Translations under genes and position numbers: made by a program
The notes under the pieces: model-generated
Seen by the model: only the letters and a program-made list of their open reading frames with translations
The model's database searches: none
What the model was told of the DNA's origin: nothing
Part shown: positions 41,610 to 50,370 of the stretch, one piece after another
Layout of the letters: each line of letters opens with the position of its first letter
How positions within the stretch are numbered: the stretch's first letter is position 1
Virus record (IMG/VR): IMGVR_UViG_3300009509_000027
Span: 1 to 50,707 of that record
DNA from: a virus
Strand: one strand, 5' to 3'
DNA length: 50,707 bases

Positions 41610-42005
41610 TTAGTCGAGTGTTACATCAAGATCGCCAACCGCAAATTCTGGCGTATTGCCAGCCACGATTGCTTGGGGAGTGCCCAGAGAGCCGTGAGCG
41701 AGCATGTTGCCGCCTGAACTTGCGTCGAACAATGCAAAGTGACTTACTGTGCCCCACGAGCCTGTAGCTTGGGGGAAAGTTAATGCGTTGGCATTCGAGA
41801 TCGCCCCACCAGACGAAACCGTCCAATCGCCTGCGGCAGTCGTCACGCGAGTATAGCCGTTGCCAGAAGGCTCAGCTAATCCACCGCCAGTGTCAGTCGG
41901 ATCTGCTGTGCTAAGGCCAACATAAATTGTCGGAGCTGTATAAGCTCCCTTGTTGAAGATATGATCCAGAATCTCATCTTCCCAATAATCTGCAAAACTT
42001 CCCAT
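41610..42005 (-). CDS. Small tail fibre-like/decoration protein
   Basis: 131 aa, paralogous to the protein at 28969-29355: N-terminal helix (ADYWEDEILDHIFNKG), YVGLSTADPT, GYTRVTT, TFPQATGSWGTVSHFALFDA and SGGN. The GLS-x-x-DPT motif is common in phage virion proteins. Its place in the connector region is unusual for a fibre protein, so it may decorate the head or neck. Confidence 0.7.
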   Translation of the reverse strand: MGSFADYWEDEILDHIFNKGAYTAPTIYVGLSTADPTDTGGGLAEPSGNGYTRVTTAAGDWTVSSGGAISNANALTFPQATGSWGTVSHFALFDASSGGNMLAHGSLGTPQAIVAGNTPEFAVGDLDVTLD

Positions 42006-42008
42006 AGT

Positions 42009-42530
42009 TTAACTCCTTCCCAAAGTTCGTCTTTGAGACATTAAAAGTTTCGTTGCTTTCATCTTCCCATCGGCCAAAGGATACTTCAACCATGCGATCT
42101 TGCTACCCGCAGCAAAAAACTCAACTTCTCGTTCGATCACATCGGCTTTTCTTCGATACCTCTTGACGTTCTGCCCAGAGGTGTCGATGTTTGACACCGG
42201 GTACAGTGAGCCGGAAAGTGCTGGCATCGCATACTCAGCACAAGCTTCTTTCAGCTCGTCTGGGTAGCCGTAAACTTCCCAACCAGTTTGTAGATCGTAG
42301 ACACCAGATCGCGGGCATTCAGTGGACTGATCCGCGTCCTGCCGACTGCCCGCGAACGTCCATCTGGCGTCTATGTAATCCGTTGCCCTGACAATCGCCT
42401 GTTCGATTTCCGTATCTGTGGCGGTGTACCCATTACCTCGGTCATCGTGATAATCTTTGAACTCCTGCACAGAAATGTACGCGGTAGCATCACCGGTAGG
42501 AGTATCAGGATCTTGTACTACGAAAGCCAC
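42009..42530 (-). CDS. Head-tail connector, DnaT-like adaptor family
   Basis: 173 aa. AYISVQEFKDYHDDRGNGYT, IEQAIVRATDYIDARW and LKEACAEYAMPAL show the helical bundle seen in the DnaT-like connector family. Such proteins sit beneath the portal. It overlaps the upstream gene by 13 nt. Confidence 0.75.
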   Translation of the reverse strand: MAFVVQDPDTPTGDATAYISVQEFKDYHDDRGNGYTATDTEIEQAIVRATDYIDARWTFAGSRQDADQSTECPRSGVYDLQTGWEVYGYPDELKEACAEYAMPALSGSLYPVSNIDTSGQNVKRYRRKADVIEREVEFFAAGSKIAWLKYPLADGKMKATKLLMSQRRTLGRS

Positions 42531-42997
42531 TTCTCAATGACCTCACAAATTTCTGCTTTGGTGATAGTTGGGTCTTCCATGAGTGCTGCCACATCTTTTA
42601 CTTTTGGATGTGGATTTGTGTCCTGTTCGACCCACATTTCCTTGTCGATACAATTGACAGCGGAGATGATTGCGGCCTGCCTGTCACTTGGTTTTTCAAC
42701 ACCATCCTCAGCGTCAACTTCCTGTTGATCGGTCATAACCACTGAGTCATCTTCCCGGATAGCGTAATTGCCGCTTGATTTTGGCTCCACCACTTCTTGC
42801 ACCGGCGTATCCAGGCCGGAGATCTGGACTTGATAGCTTCGCTGAAAGTATCGAATCAACCCACCGAGCTGAGCCGGGGGGAGAGCAACTTCGCAAATTC
42901 CATCTACGAATTGCCGCCGATTCAACACAATCGTCTTGCCTTTAAGTCCGCCTGTCAGGGTCATTCGGATTGTCTGCAACTGCATTGTGTTCTCCAA
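42518..42997 (-). CDS. Hypothetical head-region protein
   Basis: 159 aa. N-terminal beta domain (RMTLTGGLKGKTIVLNRRQF), an acidic middle with Val-Glu repeats, and a helical C-terminal end (TKAEICEVIEKWL). It lies between capsid and connector genes. No family is recognised. Confidence 0.65.
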   Translation of the reverse strand: MENTMQLQTIRMTLTGGLKGKTIVLNRRQFVDGICEVALPPAQLGGLIRYFQRSYQVQISGLDTPVQEVVEPKSSGNYAIREDDSVVMTDQQEVDAEDGVEKPSDRQAAIISAVNCIDKEMWVEQDTNPHPKVKDVAALMEDPTITKAEICEVIEKWLS

Positions 42998-43007
42998 ATA
43001 AAAAGAT

Positions 43008-43033
43008 ATGTCCGAGAGATGTCACTCGGACAT
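43008..43033 (-). terminator. Rho-independent terminator
   Basis: A 9-bp stem (43008-43016 with 43025-43033), followed on the minus strand by ATCTTTTTATTT. Confidence 0.8.
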
Positions 43034-43050
43034 TATCCTCATCGGTTTTG

Positions 43051-43614
43051 TTATCTGGTGGTGACTTCGTACTTCACTTCCGGCATACTGATGTCGATCA
43101 TCACAACCGCAAGAGCACTGCCCGCTGATCCTTCGTGGGTAATTGTTCCGAACAACGAAGCCAGCTCAATTGTCGGATCAACCCAGTCTGTCGGTGGAAG
43201 TAATGCAACCTCTACCGTATGATCGCCAATGCCGTCAGCGGCACCGGCAATCGTAAGATTGGGTGTTGCATACGCAGCATTGTCAATTGTGGTCGTCGCG
43301 TTTAATGCCGTCACGAGCAAAGCCGCAATAGCATCAAAATCGGCACTGGCAGCACCAGTGACAGTCACTTGCTCAACGACGTCGCCACTGGTATCTTTAA
43401 TCGTAATACGAGCACGCCAACCCTCAAGATCGGCTCCTTCGGTGATCTCCGTGACAGTTGCTTCGCCCCAAGGACCGTCAGAGGGTAAATTCATCGCGGC
43501 TTTAAGAACTTGCTTAGCGTCACTGGCGGAATTGGCAACAACAACCGCCGAATTGATACCATTCCGAATATTTTTTCCAGTCAGAGAGGCCAATACCACA
43601 TGATAAAGAGACAT
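43051..43614 (-). CDS. Head decoration-like protein
   Basis: 187 aa with AGGAG. It has a repeated beta-alpha pattern with Ala/Val-rich strands (INSAVVVANSASDAKQVLKA, ADFDAIAALLVTALNA) and follows the capsid gene behind a terminator. Position and composition suggest a capsid accessory or decoration protein; no family recognised. Confidence 0.6.
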   Translation of the reverse strand: MSLYHVVLASLTGKNIRNGINSAVVVANSASDAKQVLKAAMNLPSDGPWGEATVTEITEGADLEGWRARITIKDTSGDVVEQVTVTGAASADFDAIAALLVTALNATTTIDNAAYATPNLTIAGAADGIGDHTVEVALLPPTDWVDPTIELASLFGTITHEGSAGSALAVVMIDISMPEVKYEVTTR

Positions 43615-43656
43615 AGAAAACTCCTTCTTTGTTCAAAGGTTATAAAAATCATATGA

Positions 43657-43674
43657 GGGAGTCCGAAGACTCCC
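43657..43674 (-). terminator. Hairpin terminator with UUCG loop after capsid gene
   Basis: A 7-bp stem GGGAGTC/GACTCCC with TTCG loop, followed by ATATGATTTTTATAA. The stem-loop matches the core of the terminator at 5603. Confidence 0.8.
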
Positions 43675-43684
43675 CCATTCGAGC

Positions 43685-44602
43685 TTAGTCGAGGATGCCG
43701 TCAGCACCGGCCAGGGCCAGCTCACTAAACAAAGCCAAGCCACAATACCACTTTACGCGGTAGATGTGCTCGTCTTTGTCTTCGCTTTCGCCAACGTCAA
43801 CGACGTGCAGACCATAGGCATTGCGGGCCGTCAAGCCGAGCAGGCCAGTCTTCATGTCGCCGTCATCGAAGCAACCGGCGAAGATCGTGGTGCAGTCGGT
43901 CCCAGAACCCTTCGTCTGATTGATCGGAATATAGTCGTTCCGAAGAATCGGGACAGTGGAGTAAGCTGGAACGTTCTTGCCGCTGGGCAGTTCATAAACT
44001 TCCTGCATCGTGACACCACCGAGTGCCCTGAGCAGAACCTTGTACGACCGAATGGTCCGGGCGTGCATGACGATAAAGTCCACGTCGCCGTCTTTGGCAA
44101 CCACGAGGTCGAGCATTTCGTCCAAGATGGTAAAGCTCAGATCCGAGCCGTTGTCACCAGTCGTGGCGTACTGACCAGCCGCACAAAGGGCCAACATCCC
44201 CTCGAACGAATTGCTGGTGCCGTCGCCATTGATAAGCTGATCTTGGTAATCGCGACCAGCCGATTTTGCCTTCGACGCAATCTGAATACCAGCTTGGTCG
44301 TTGACGGCGGAGCGAGTTGCCTGAATCAAACCATCAACCTCAGCATCGCCGAGGATTTTGGTCAGCGAACTTGTCACCTGGGTGAAAGTCGCAGCAGCCT
44401 TCGCGGTGATTGTGGTGCCAACCGTTGCTCTCTGAATGTCGCCAAGAGCGTTCTCGCGGTTGTAGGCCAGAGCATTGCCGTCGATACCTTCAAACGGCAG
44501 CAACTGGAACATGTGGTTCACGGTGATGATGGACTCGATAAGACCCGCCACAAGCGTGTCCTGAGCCAGTTTCGCGGACTCAGCAAGAGTAACAGATGCC
44601 AT
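43685..44602 (-). CDS. Major capsid protein
   Basis: 305 aa, HK97-fold type. Features: an N-terminal helix, AYNRENALGDIQRATVGTTI, long spine-like helix (DGLIQATRSAVNDQAGIQIA), DYQDQLINGDGTSNSFEG, and C-terminal RVKWYCGLALFSELALAG. It has its own promoter and structured leader, and is flanked by terminators, which suits the most abundant virion protein. Confidence 0.85.
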   Translation of the reverse strand: MASVTLAESAKLAQDTLVAGLIESIITVNHMFQLLPFEGIDGNALAYNRENALGDIQRATVGTTITAKAAATFTQVTSSLTKILGDAEVDGLIQATRSAVNDQAGIQIASKAKSAGRDYQDQLINGDGTSNSFEGMLALCAAGQYATTGDNGSDLSFTILDEMLDLVVAKDGDVDFIVMHARTIRSYKVLLRALGGVTMQEVYELPSGKNVPAYSTVPILRNDYIPINQTKGSGTDCTTIFAGCFDDGDMKTGLLGLTARNAYGLHVVDVGESEDKDEHIYRVKWYCGLALFSELALAGADGILD

Positions 44603-44641
44603 TTTTCGTCTCCTTTTTCGGGTTACTTTTCATCTTCAATC

Positions 44642-44694
44642 AGCACATTTGAAGACCGTCGCGGTCCCGGTAAGAGTCGCTCTTGCCAAGTGCT
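44642..44694 (-). promoter_or_regulatory. Structured leader of the capsid gene (three-way junction)
   Basis: Closing helix AGCAC/GTGCT (44690-44694 with 44642-44646) encloses two 5-bp hairpins with identical CGA triloops: 44672-44684 and 44654-44666. It may protect or regulate capsid mRNA. Confidence 0.5.
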
Positions 44695-44712
44695 ATTCAC
44701 TTTTCAATCAGT

Positions 44713-44741
44713 ATTATAACATTATCGGACCCGAAGATCAA
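44713..44741 (-). promoter_or_regulatory. Strong promoter for the capsid gene
   Basis: The -35 TTGATC is at 44736-44741 and the -10 TATAAT at 44713-44718, with a 17-bp spacer. It is embedded in a 10-bp inverted repeat (44724-44733 with 44750-44759) that could be an operator or the terminator of the scaffold gene. Confidence 0.75.
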
Positions 44742-44771
44742 GAGAAATCCGGGTCCGATTGAAAATTTTTC

Positions 44772-45581
44772 TTATTTTTTCTGGTTTAGCCCAGCGGTGA
44801 TCTTCTGGGCCGGGGTCATCTTCGCCGTTGCGTCGGCCCTACGGACGCCTACCGGCACGCGGACAGTTTGTGACCCGCCGCCCGTAGAAGCTTGTTTTGA
44901 GGGGAAAAGCTGCTTGTAGTCGGCCTGCTCTGACATTTCTGCCAGCAGCTCGTCCGGCTGCATCAGCTCACCGGCACGTTCAGCCAGCTTTGAATAGCGA
45001 GCCTCGCCGTCGCTCCCGAGCACAACCACGCGGATCGTGTCGTCAATTTGCTTGACAGCCATCTGCTTCCGTGCGAACGGAGCAACCAAGACCGGATTGA
45101 GGCCGGGCCATGTCTGAGCTGCCTGGGTTACAGACTGATCGAGCATGTAGTTGTGGAGCGTCTCATCTTTCGCGGCGATCTCTGCATCCTTGTCGGTGGT
45201 CAGCTTCTGGATCGCAGCAGTGTGCTCTTTTTGGATCTGCGAAATCCGCTCGGACACACTTTTCTGATTGTGATCCTTCTGCTCGGTCAACTCAGTGATC
45301 TTATTCTCAACACCGGCAGCAATCTCCTCGACTGTCGTGCCGTAAGCACTCAAAGCCGAAAGATCGATAGTGCTATTCCTTTTGGCCGATTCAACATCGG
45401 CTCTTGCCGCAGTCAGTGACCTGTTAAGCCCAGAGATTGCGGCGACTGCGGCGGTGGTGACGGCATCAGTCTTGAGATTGAATCCATCCTCGCCTTCGGC
45501 TTGCTCGTAGAAGGCTCGGAAGTTTTCCGGCACGCCGTCAAGCGTTGCCACTGTCCTGTTTTTGGTAAAATCAAACTTCAT
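44772..45581 (-). CDS. Scaffolding protein
   Basis: 269 aa. Central coiled coil of charged heptads (about residues 85-145: AAGVENKITELTEQKDHNQK, KEHTAAIQKLTTDKDAEIAA), a later small domain, and a basic C-terminus (MTPAQKITAGLNQKK) of the kind that binds capsid protein. Position between portal and capsid genes supports this. It overlaps the portal stop by 11 nt. Confidence 0.75.
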   Translation of the reverse strand: MKFDFTKNRTVATLDGVPENFRAFYEQAEGEDGFNLKTDAVTTAAVAAISGLNRSLTAARADVESAKRNSTIDLSALSAYGTTVEEIAAGVENKITELTEQKDHNQKSVSERISQIQKEHTAAIQKLTTDKDAEIAAKDETLHNYMLDQSVTQAAQTWPGLNPVLVAPFARKQMAVKQIDDTIRVVVLGSDGEARYSKLAERAGELMQPDELLAEMSEQADYKQLFPSKQASTGGGSQTVRVPVGVRRADATAKMTPAQKITAGLNQKK

Positions 45582-46992
45582 CTTCTTGCTCCTTATCAGG
45601 GTTACGGGCTGTGTTCGAGAAATTTACGAATTCCTCGGACAGTACACCACGACGTTGTAATTCTTTCAGATAGCCTTTTGTGTCGATGCCGCCAGATTGC
45701 CACGTGTTGTAGAGTGTCTGCAATTCCATCGCTTCGGGTGATGTGAATTCGGTCGGAACGGCTGCTCTACCTGCATGATCTTTGTTCATCCAAACAGACA
45801 TCATCCACAACGCATAATTCATCGCATCATTGAAACGATACACAACATCTTGAAGCGGTGACGTTGCTTCGGTCGTGTCAAGATTCCTTGCCGAAGCAGA
45901 TTCACGGTCGGGACGATCCTTTGTGAATTCAGCTCCATAAGATTGCATCCTCTTTTCAAGATCTGCAAGATCTTTGCTTCCGGCTTCAATGGCAGCACCT
46001 TTGTGCTCGACATAATAAAACTTTGCCTGGGGATCGGGAGTGTATAACCACTCTTTAGGACCGATCACAAGATGACCTTCTTCGTCATCACCACCAGAGC
46101 AAGCGAGCATGGGGAACCGAGCAACGGTTAGGATCGAAATTTGATCCGACATAGACTGCCAGTGACGTATATTTAGGTCAGCAAGATCATCCAGTGGAGA
46201 TCTTCCGATCATAAATGCTTGACGATCAGCGTAGAATGTCACGAGTGGAATAAAGTCGATATCCATCCACCACGTTTCCACAACGACCCAGTTTTCTTTT
46301 TCATTCTGCTGGTGAATGTCAACTCGCACCTTCTGAACAAAATTAGGCTCCCCATCAGAGCCGATGTTCACCATATCCAGCTCAAGGACTCGAATTTGTG
46401 TGGTGATGACTTCTTCCCATCCATCGAGTGTCACCACATCTTCTTGAATACGAATATGCGTCAACACTTCCTTACCGTTCACCCGGTCAGCGATTGCAAA
46501 GATTAACTGCTCAGGGAATACGTGAACAAGATAAGGGCGAATGTTCTGAGCCTCATCATCAGCAAGCGTGCGAATATAATCTGCTATTTCAACACGAGGA
46601 AACTCGACAAGCACATGACTGAAAGCTTTCGCAACACCTTGACGGAACCAGTGACGTGCAAAGACATCCATATTGTTTCCATTAAGGTCGACATCGTCCA
46701 TCAATGGTTTTAGATGAGCTGAGAAATCATCTGTGTATGTGATCTTTGAACCGAACGGTCTACCTACCCACGTCCGAAGCGTGAGATCAGTCATGTTGAA
46801 TAGCACATTGCTACCAATCCGGTCGTCGTAATTGATCTGCGACTCGTGCTCATGCTTGGGTGCCATATCTTCACCTGCTTTTCGCATAGCCTCAGTGCCA
46901 TTGAGTAGAGTTTCCATCTTCCACCAGCGATTCTCCATCGCTTGATAGGCCAAGCTTGTGGTTTCTACTGTCGCTTCCTTTGATTTAGCCAT
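45571..46992 (-). CDS. Portal protein
   Basis: 473 aa. DDRIGSNVLFNMTDLTLRTW near the start, a central DLADLNIRHWQSMSDQISIL helix and AIEAGSKDLADLEKRMQSYG fit the DUF4055-type portal proteins of long-tailed phages. The portal forms the dodecameric ring for DNA packaging. It is 1 nt downstream of terL. Confidence 0.8.
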   Translation of the reverse strand: MAKSKEATVETTSLAYQAMENRWWKMETLLNGTEAMRKAGEDMAPKHEHESQINYDDRIGSNVLFNMTDLTLRTWVGRPFGSKITYTDDFSAHLKPLMDDVDLNGNNMDVFARHWFRQGVAKAFSHVLVEFPRVEIADYIRTLADDEAQNIRPYLVHVFPEQLIFAIADRVNGKEVLTHIRIQEDVVTLDGWEEVITTQIRVLELDMVNIGSDGEPNFVQKVRVDIHQQNEKENWVVVETWWMDIDFIPLVTFYADRQAFMIGRSPLDDLADLNIRHWQSMSDQISILTVARFPMLACSGGDDEEGHLVIGPKEWLYTPDPQAKFYYVEHKGAAIEAGSKDLADLEKRMQSYGAEFTKDRPDRESASARNLDTTEATSPLQDVVYRFNDAMNYALWMMSVWMNKDHAGRAAVPTEFTSPEAMELQTLYNTWQSGGIDTKGYLKELQRRGVLSEEFVNFSNTARNPDKEQEDEV

Positions 46993-46993
46993 G

Positions 46994-49528
46994 TCACCAC
47001 TTCCTTTGAATAATAGAACGCCGCGTCCATCTTAGTCGATATCTCCACATGTCACCACAGTGATCTTCTGTTTCTGTATTGACATCATCGAGATTCTTAT
47101 CGTCACGTGACAAACAAGGAACCGTTCTTCTGTTATGTGTACATCGTTCACACACAAAAATCCCTGGAGCTTCTCGCGGACCTTCGGTTGCCGGTATTGC
47201 TCCCTGGAGTCGTGTTCTTATTTGCTGCCAGCCCTGAATGCGAGATCCAGCCGACTTATCAACTGTGTCCCAATAAACACCTTCTTTTTTCATATCACCT
47301 GCTACGGTCTTTACACCATCATACTTTGAGAAGATCTGATTATCAGCCGGTCCTCGTTTGATCCTACCACGAAGACCCATTTCACCTTCCTTCTCTCGTA
47401 TTCGCTGGGCGATCTGACCAGCAGTCATATTCAATCCCCTATTATCCTCATTGCCCATGCCGTATAATTCATCAAACAAGAATAGATCACCTTTAACTTG
47501 ACCATATTCTTTACCGAAAACTTGGATCGGCGTACCATTTGACTCAGCCCACCACCCAACAGCGAACGGCTTAGATTGACCATGATCGTATGCTCTATTC
47601 ATAAACCAGCCTGATTTCCTAAGTAGGAAATATGGGATATTTGGGATAACGTGGATTTTTTCATCCCAAAGATCATCGAACATCCCACCTGACGTGATGT
47701 CCCATGATCCTTCGATCCATGCAGCCAACTCCGCAGGATTACGGGCGGCAGCTCGAAGTGTGTTGATATAACTTGGATCTGCCAAGAGTAGGATCTTATT
47801 TTCTGCCAGCGAACTGCGAATAGCAACACGAGGCTTTTCACGCTCATCTTCTCTGATATTAGTGCGTAGATCTTTAATAACTTCCCCAATCAACATTCCA
47901 GGTGCCATCGGCAGTCTAAATCGTTTCTTGACCCAGTTATGCCCAGGACCGTAGGGGTTCGTTGTGGCACGAATACGACAGAGCCTCGCTACGGCCGGAT
48001 GTGTGGACCGACATAGCGAGAACAGCGGTGTATAACATTCTGAGTTAGGCCACGTTGTCAATTCTTCAAATCCTATCCACGGATATGAATTACCAGATAC
48101 CCACACACACCCGTTTTGTCGAATCACGAACATGTGGTGCTTTTTAAGACCGATGCAGTAGACCTTACCACTATAGTGTTCACGTCTCATTTGAGTCTTT
48201 TTTGATATTGGCTTACCTAATTTCTGTCGCACATCTGTTCGCAGATGAATGTCACGCCTACTGCTTCCACGACATGCGACAGTGTAAGATAAACCTTCAC
48301 GGTCGTTACGCTGCCTTGAGGAGATATTCACCTTGAGGCCGAGCTTAACCGCTATCTCCGCCATATCGTCTGCAAGCCACTTCGATGTCGTAAAGTAATA
48401 AGCATTATCCTTCTGCCATGAGCCATCACCAGCCATCGCAGCATTGAAGAACAATTTAAGCTGTCTGATATTCATGTTCTTAATGATTTGTGGTATAAAC
48501 TTATCGCGGCACTTGCCTAATGGTCTCAAATAGCTCGACCAATCTACACTGTTAAACACAAATCCACCGGCATTCAGTGTGTAATCAATGCCCATCCTTA
48601 ATAGAATGTCAGCAATCAAACCACGATTTGCATTCTTTGTTTGGGCAATCTGCACTTGTGAATTGGCATCAGGACAACAGCCTTCGGATAAAAACCAACC
48701 CATAAATTCTGCAAAATCATCGCCGGTTACGGTGAGCGGTTGATTCTTACATCTGGACTCATAGTTTTTCGGTCTCGCTACTTGTGGAATGTGGACTTTA
48801 TCGACATGCTTCCCACCTGGGTAGGTCACGTTGGCTGCTACTATTGTCTCAAAGCCCAGGGTGTTGTATTCGGTCGGCGTAAGTTTGCCGTTCTTCTGTA
48901 CGACGGCTACCTTATGGTTTGGTGTGAACTCCATGAACGAGCCACGGCCTTCGTGAACAACCAAATCGCCGTCGTAATCATCTTCGGTCTTGGTAGCCAC
49001 CGGCATTGGAATTAGATTTCTATTTTCATCCACAGCGTACACAATATCACCAACATTGACTTCCTTTATGTCCTGCCAACCCATCGGCGTCAGGATTTCT
49101 CCTTCTTTCACACAGTGACCATGATAATTCCAATACTCGTTTGGTCGAATGATGTGTCTAAATTTGAGTGACTCACCAGTCGGCCACGTCCAGGTCTTCG
49201 CTTGTTTATTGTAATCCGCTTTTGGCCATATCTTCTTGAACCATTTCAGAGACTTACCAATAACATCATCAAGCTCTGGAAAGGTCCGACGAAACAAAAT
49301 ACCTTTCCACTCTTCGCCGAAGCTACGACCAACATTCTGGGCAAAATCCATCAGCAGCACATCAGTCTTACCGCCGCCTCGGTTGCCACCTAAGAGACAC
49401 TCAAAGATAGGACATCGCAAGAATGCCTCTTGACTCCCAGGTTGCGGAAACCAGATCGCGGGTACGCCGTCGATATATGCGGTTAGTACACCTGCATCAT
49501 TTAGTCGCCATTCAACCTTTTGACTCAT
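46994..49528 (-). CDS. terL: Terminase large subunit interrupted by an intein
   Basis: 844 aa precursor, 502 aa after splicing. N-extein ATPase: Walker A GGNRGGGKT (47-55). The intein (residues 139-480) sits between NYHGH and SYPWIGFEEL, directly before Walker B. The C-extein carries coupling and nuclease regions, with AYDHGQSKPFAVGWWAESNG as the first acidic nuclease strand. TerL drives DNA into the head and cuts concatemers. Without splicing, the ATPase motifs would be split by 342 residues, so splicing should be needed for function. Confidence 0.9.
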   Translation of the reverse strand: MSQKVEWRLNDAGVLTAYIDGVPAIWFPQPGSQEAFLRCPIFECLLGGNRGGGKTDVLLMDFAQNVGRSFGEEWKGILFRRTFPELDDVIGKSLKWFKKIWPKADYNKQAKTWTWPTGESLKFRHIIRPNEYWNYHGHCVKEGEILTPMGWQDIKEVNVGDIVYAVDENRNLIPMPVATKTEDDYDGDLVVHEGRGSFMEFTPNHKVAVVQKNGKLTPTEYNTLGFETIVAANVTYPGGKHVDKVHIPQVARPKNYESRCKNQPLTVTGDDFAEFMGWFLSEGCCPDANSQVQIAQTKNANRGLIADILLRMGIDYTLNAGGFVFNSVDWSSYLRPLGKCRDKFIPQIIKNMNIRQLKLFFNAAMAGDGSWQKDNAYYFTTSKWLADDMAEIAVKLGLKVNISSRQRNDREGLSYTVACRGSSRRDIHLRTDVRQKLGKPISKKTQMRREHYSGKVYCIGLKKHHMFVIRQNGCVWVSGNSYPWIGFEELTTWPNSECYTPLFSLCRSTHPAVARLCRIRATTNPYGPGHNWVKKRFRLPMAPGMLIGEVIKDLRTNIREDEREKPRVAIRSSLAENKILLLADPSYINTLRAAARNPAELAAWIEGSWDITSGGMFDDLWDEKIHVIPNIPYFLLRKSGWFMNRAYDHGQSKPFAVGWWAESNGTPIQVFGKEYGQVKGDLFLFDELYGMGNEDNRGLNMTAGQIAQRIREKEGEMGLRGRIKRGPADNQIFSKYDGVKTVAGDMKKEGVYWDTVDKSAGSRIQGWQQIRTRLQGAIPATEGPREAPGIFVCERCTHNRRTVPCLSRDDKNLDDVNTETEDHCGDMWRYRLRWTRRSIIQRKW
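48089..49114 (-). mobile_element. Intein with LAGLIDADG homing endonuclease in terL
   Basis: 342 aa. Cys1 (CVKEGEILTPMGWQDI), block B with FTPNHK, block F KVYCIGLKKHHMFVI, and terminal Asn before Ser+1. Penultimate residue is Gly rather than the usual His. Endonuclease motifs FAEFMGWFLSEG (134-145) and LFFNAAMAGDGSW (221-233) keep acidic residues, so homing may be active. Confidence 0.95.
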
Positions 49529-49791
49529 ATTGTTATCTTGTGCAAGTGACGATATAAATCACAACTGTCGATGTCACTCGTGGTATAACAACGTTGCGTA
49601 CAATGTTTCGTTCCGGCTTTTCGCCACCCACATGAGCCACAATTCAAGCCTATCGGCTTCTCGATAAACTTAGCAACAGCAGCCGCACAAACTCGTGGGC
49701 TTATATTATCACCAAATTTTCTATTTACTTCTTCCGCCAATGATCCTGCCGCAGCAACGGCGAGGTCTTTGCGGAAACCACACTCAGCCAT
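49525..49791 (-). CDS. Cys-rich small protein between terminase genes
   Basis: 88 aa from the ATG at 49791 (8-nt overlap with terS); an ATG at 49866 with a better GGGAG site would give 113 aa and an 83-nt overlap. Cysteines LNCGSCGWRK, HCTQRC and DSCDLY suggest a zinc knuckle. It overlaps the terL start by 4 nt. Function unknown. Confidence 0.6.
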   Translation of the reverse strand: MAECGFRKDLAVAAAGSLAEEVNRKFGDNISPRVCAAAVAKFIEKPIGLNCGSCGWRKAGTKHCTQRCYTTSDIDSCDLYRHLHKITI

Positions 49792-50320
49792 CATTTTGCT
49801 GTTCGGCTTCAACTGACTCCGAACATACACTGTCAATCCGGCTTTGGTCAGTTCGCATTCTACCATACTCTTTCTCCCAATCATCAGGATCAAGTGATGT
49901 TTGAACAACGAGAACGCCAGCCTTGACGTTCGCGTCAACGGATACATGTTCCCGGTACTTCGGATTTGTGGCCTTTGCGAGCAAGATGAGGAGTTGGTCA
50001 CTATAGTGACGTTCAGTTGCAATTCGCTCTCCCCTATAATAGACACCGCGTGACACTCCATTGATCGCTCGTTCATGGACGGCGGCGTCAACGAGCTCCG
50101 CGTAACCTTGCAATGCAAACGTCTCACGCTCTTTTAGATCCGAGTCATTGTTCATGCGGTACACCATACGACCAGGATCTACGCCCGCCATAATTGCAGA
50201 GTATCTCTTTCGACCGGATGTCTCCAGATAAGCAAGGTACAGCTCTATCTGAGCCTCACTTATCTCAGGCAACGCCGGTAATTTAGCGTTCTCATCAATT
50301 TTAACGGGCACACGGCTCAT
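49784..50320 (-). CDS. terS: Terminase small subunit
   Basis: 178 aa. N-terminal helix-turn-helix region (EAQIELYLAYLETSGRKRYS, AIMAGVDPGRMVYRM), then a central helix and the GVYYRGERIATERHYSDQLL block, common in small terminases that recognise packaging DNA. C-terminus acidic. The promoter -10 lies only 11-16 bases upstream of this ATG, so the mRNA leader is near zero; longer in-frame starts lie inside the promoter. Confidence 0.75.
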   Translation of the reverse strand: MSRVPVKIDENAKLPALPEISEAQIELYLAYLETSGRKRYSAIMAGVDPGRMVYRMNNDSDLKERETFALQGYAELVDAAVHERAINGVSRGVYYRGERIATERHYSDQLLILLAKATNPKYREHVSVDANVKAGVLVVQTSLDPDDWEKEYGRMRTDQSRIDSVCSESVEAEQQNDG

Positions 50321-50330
50321 TATGCCACTC

Positions 50331-50359
50331 ATTATAGGACATATTAGGCCAAAAGTCAA
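50331..50359 (-). promoter_or_regulatory. Strong promoter for terminase and head genes
   Basis: The -35 TTGACT is at 50354-50359 and the -10 TATAAT at 50331-50336, with a 17-bp spacer. Expected start near 50324, four bases before the terS ATG. Confidence 0.8.
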
Positions 50360-50370
50360 GCGAAAATCCG

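Noticed and set aside
43766-44719. 317-codon open frame on the plus strand opposite the capsid gene
   Set aside because: It mirrors the capsid gene codon pattern and has no promoter or ribosome site; antisense shadow.
49866-50127. 200-aa protein start overlapping terS
   Set aside because: The region before 49866 is terS in another frame and lacks a ribosome site; only the Cys-rich 3' part looks coding.
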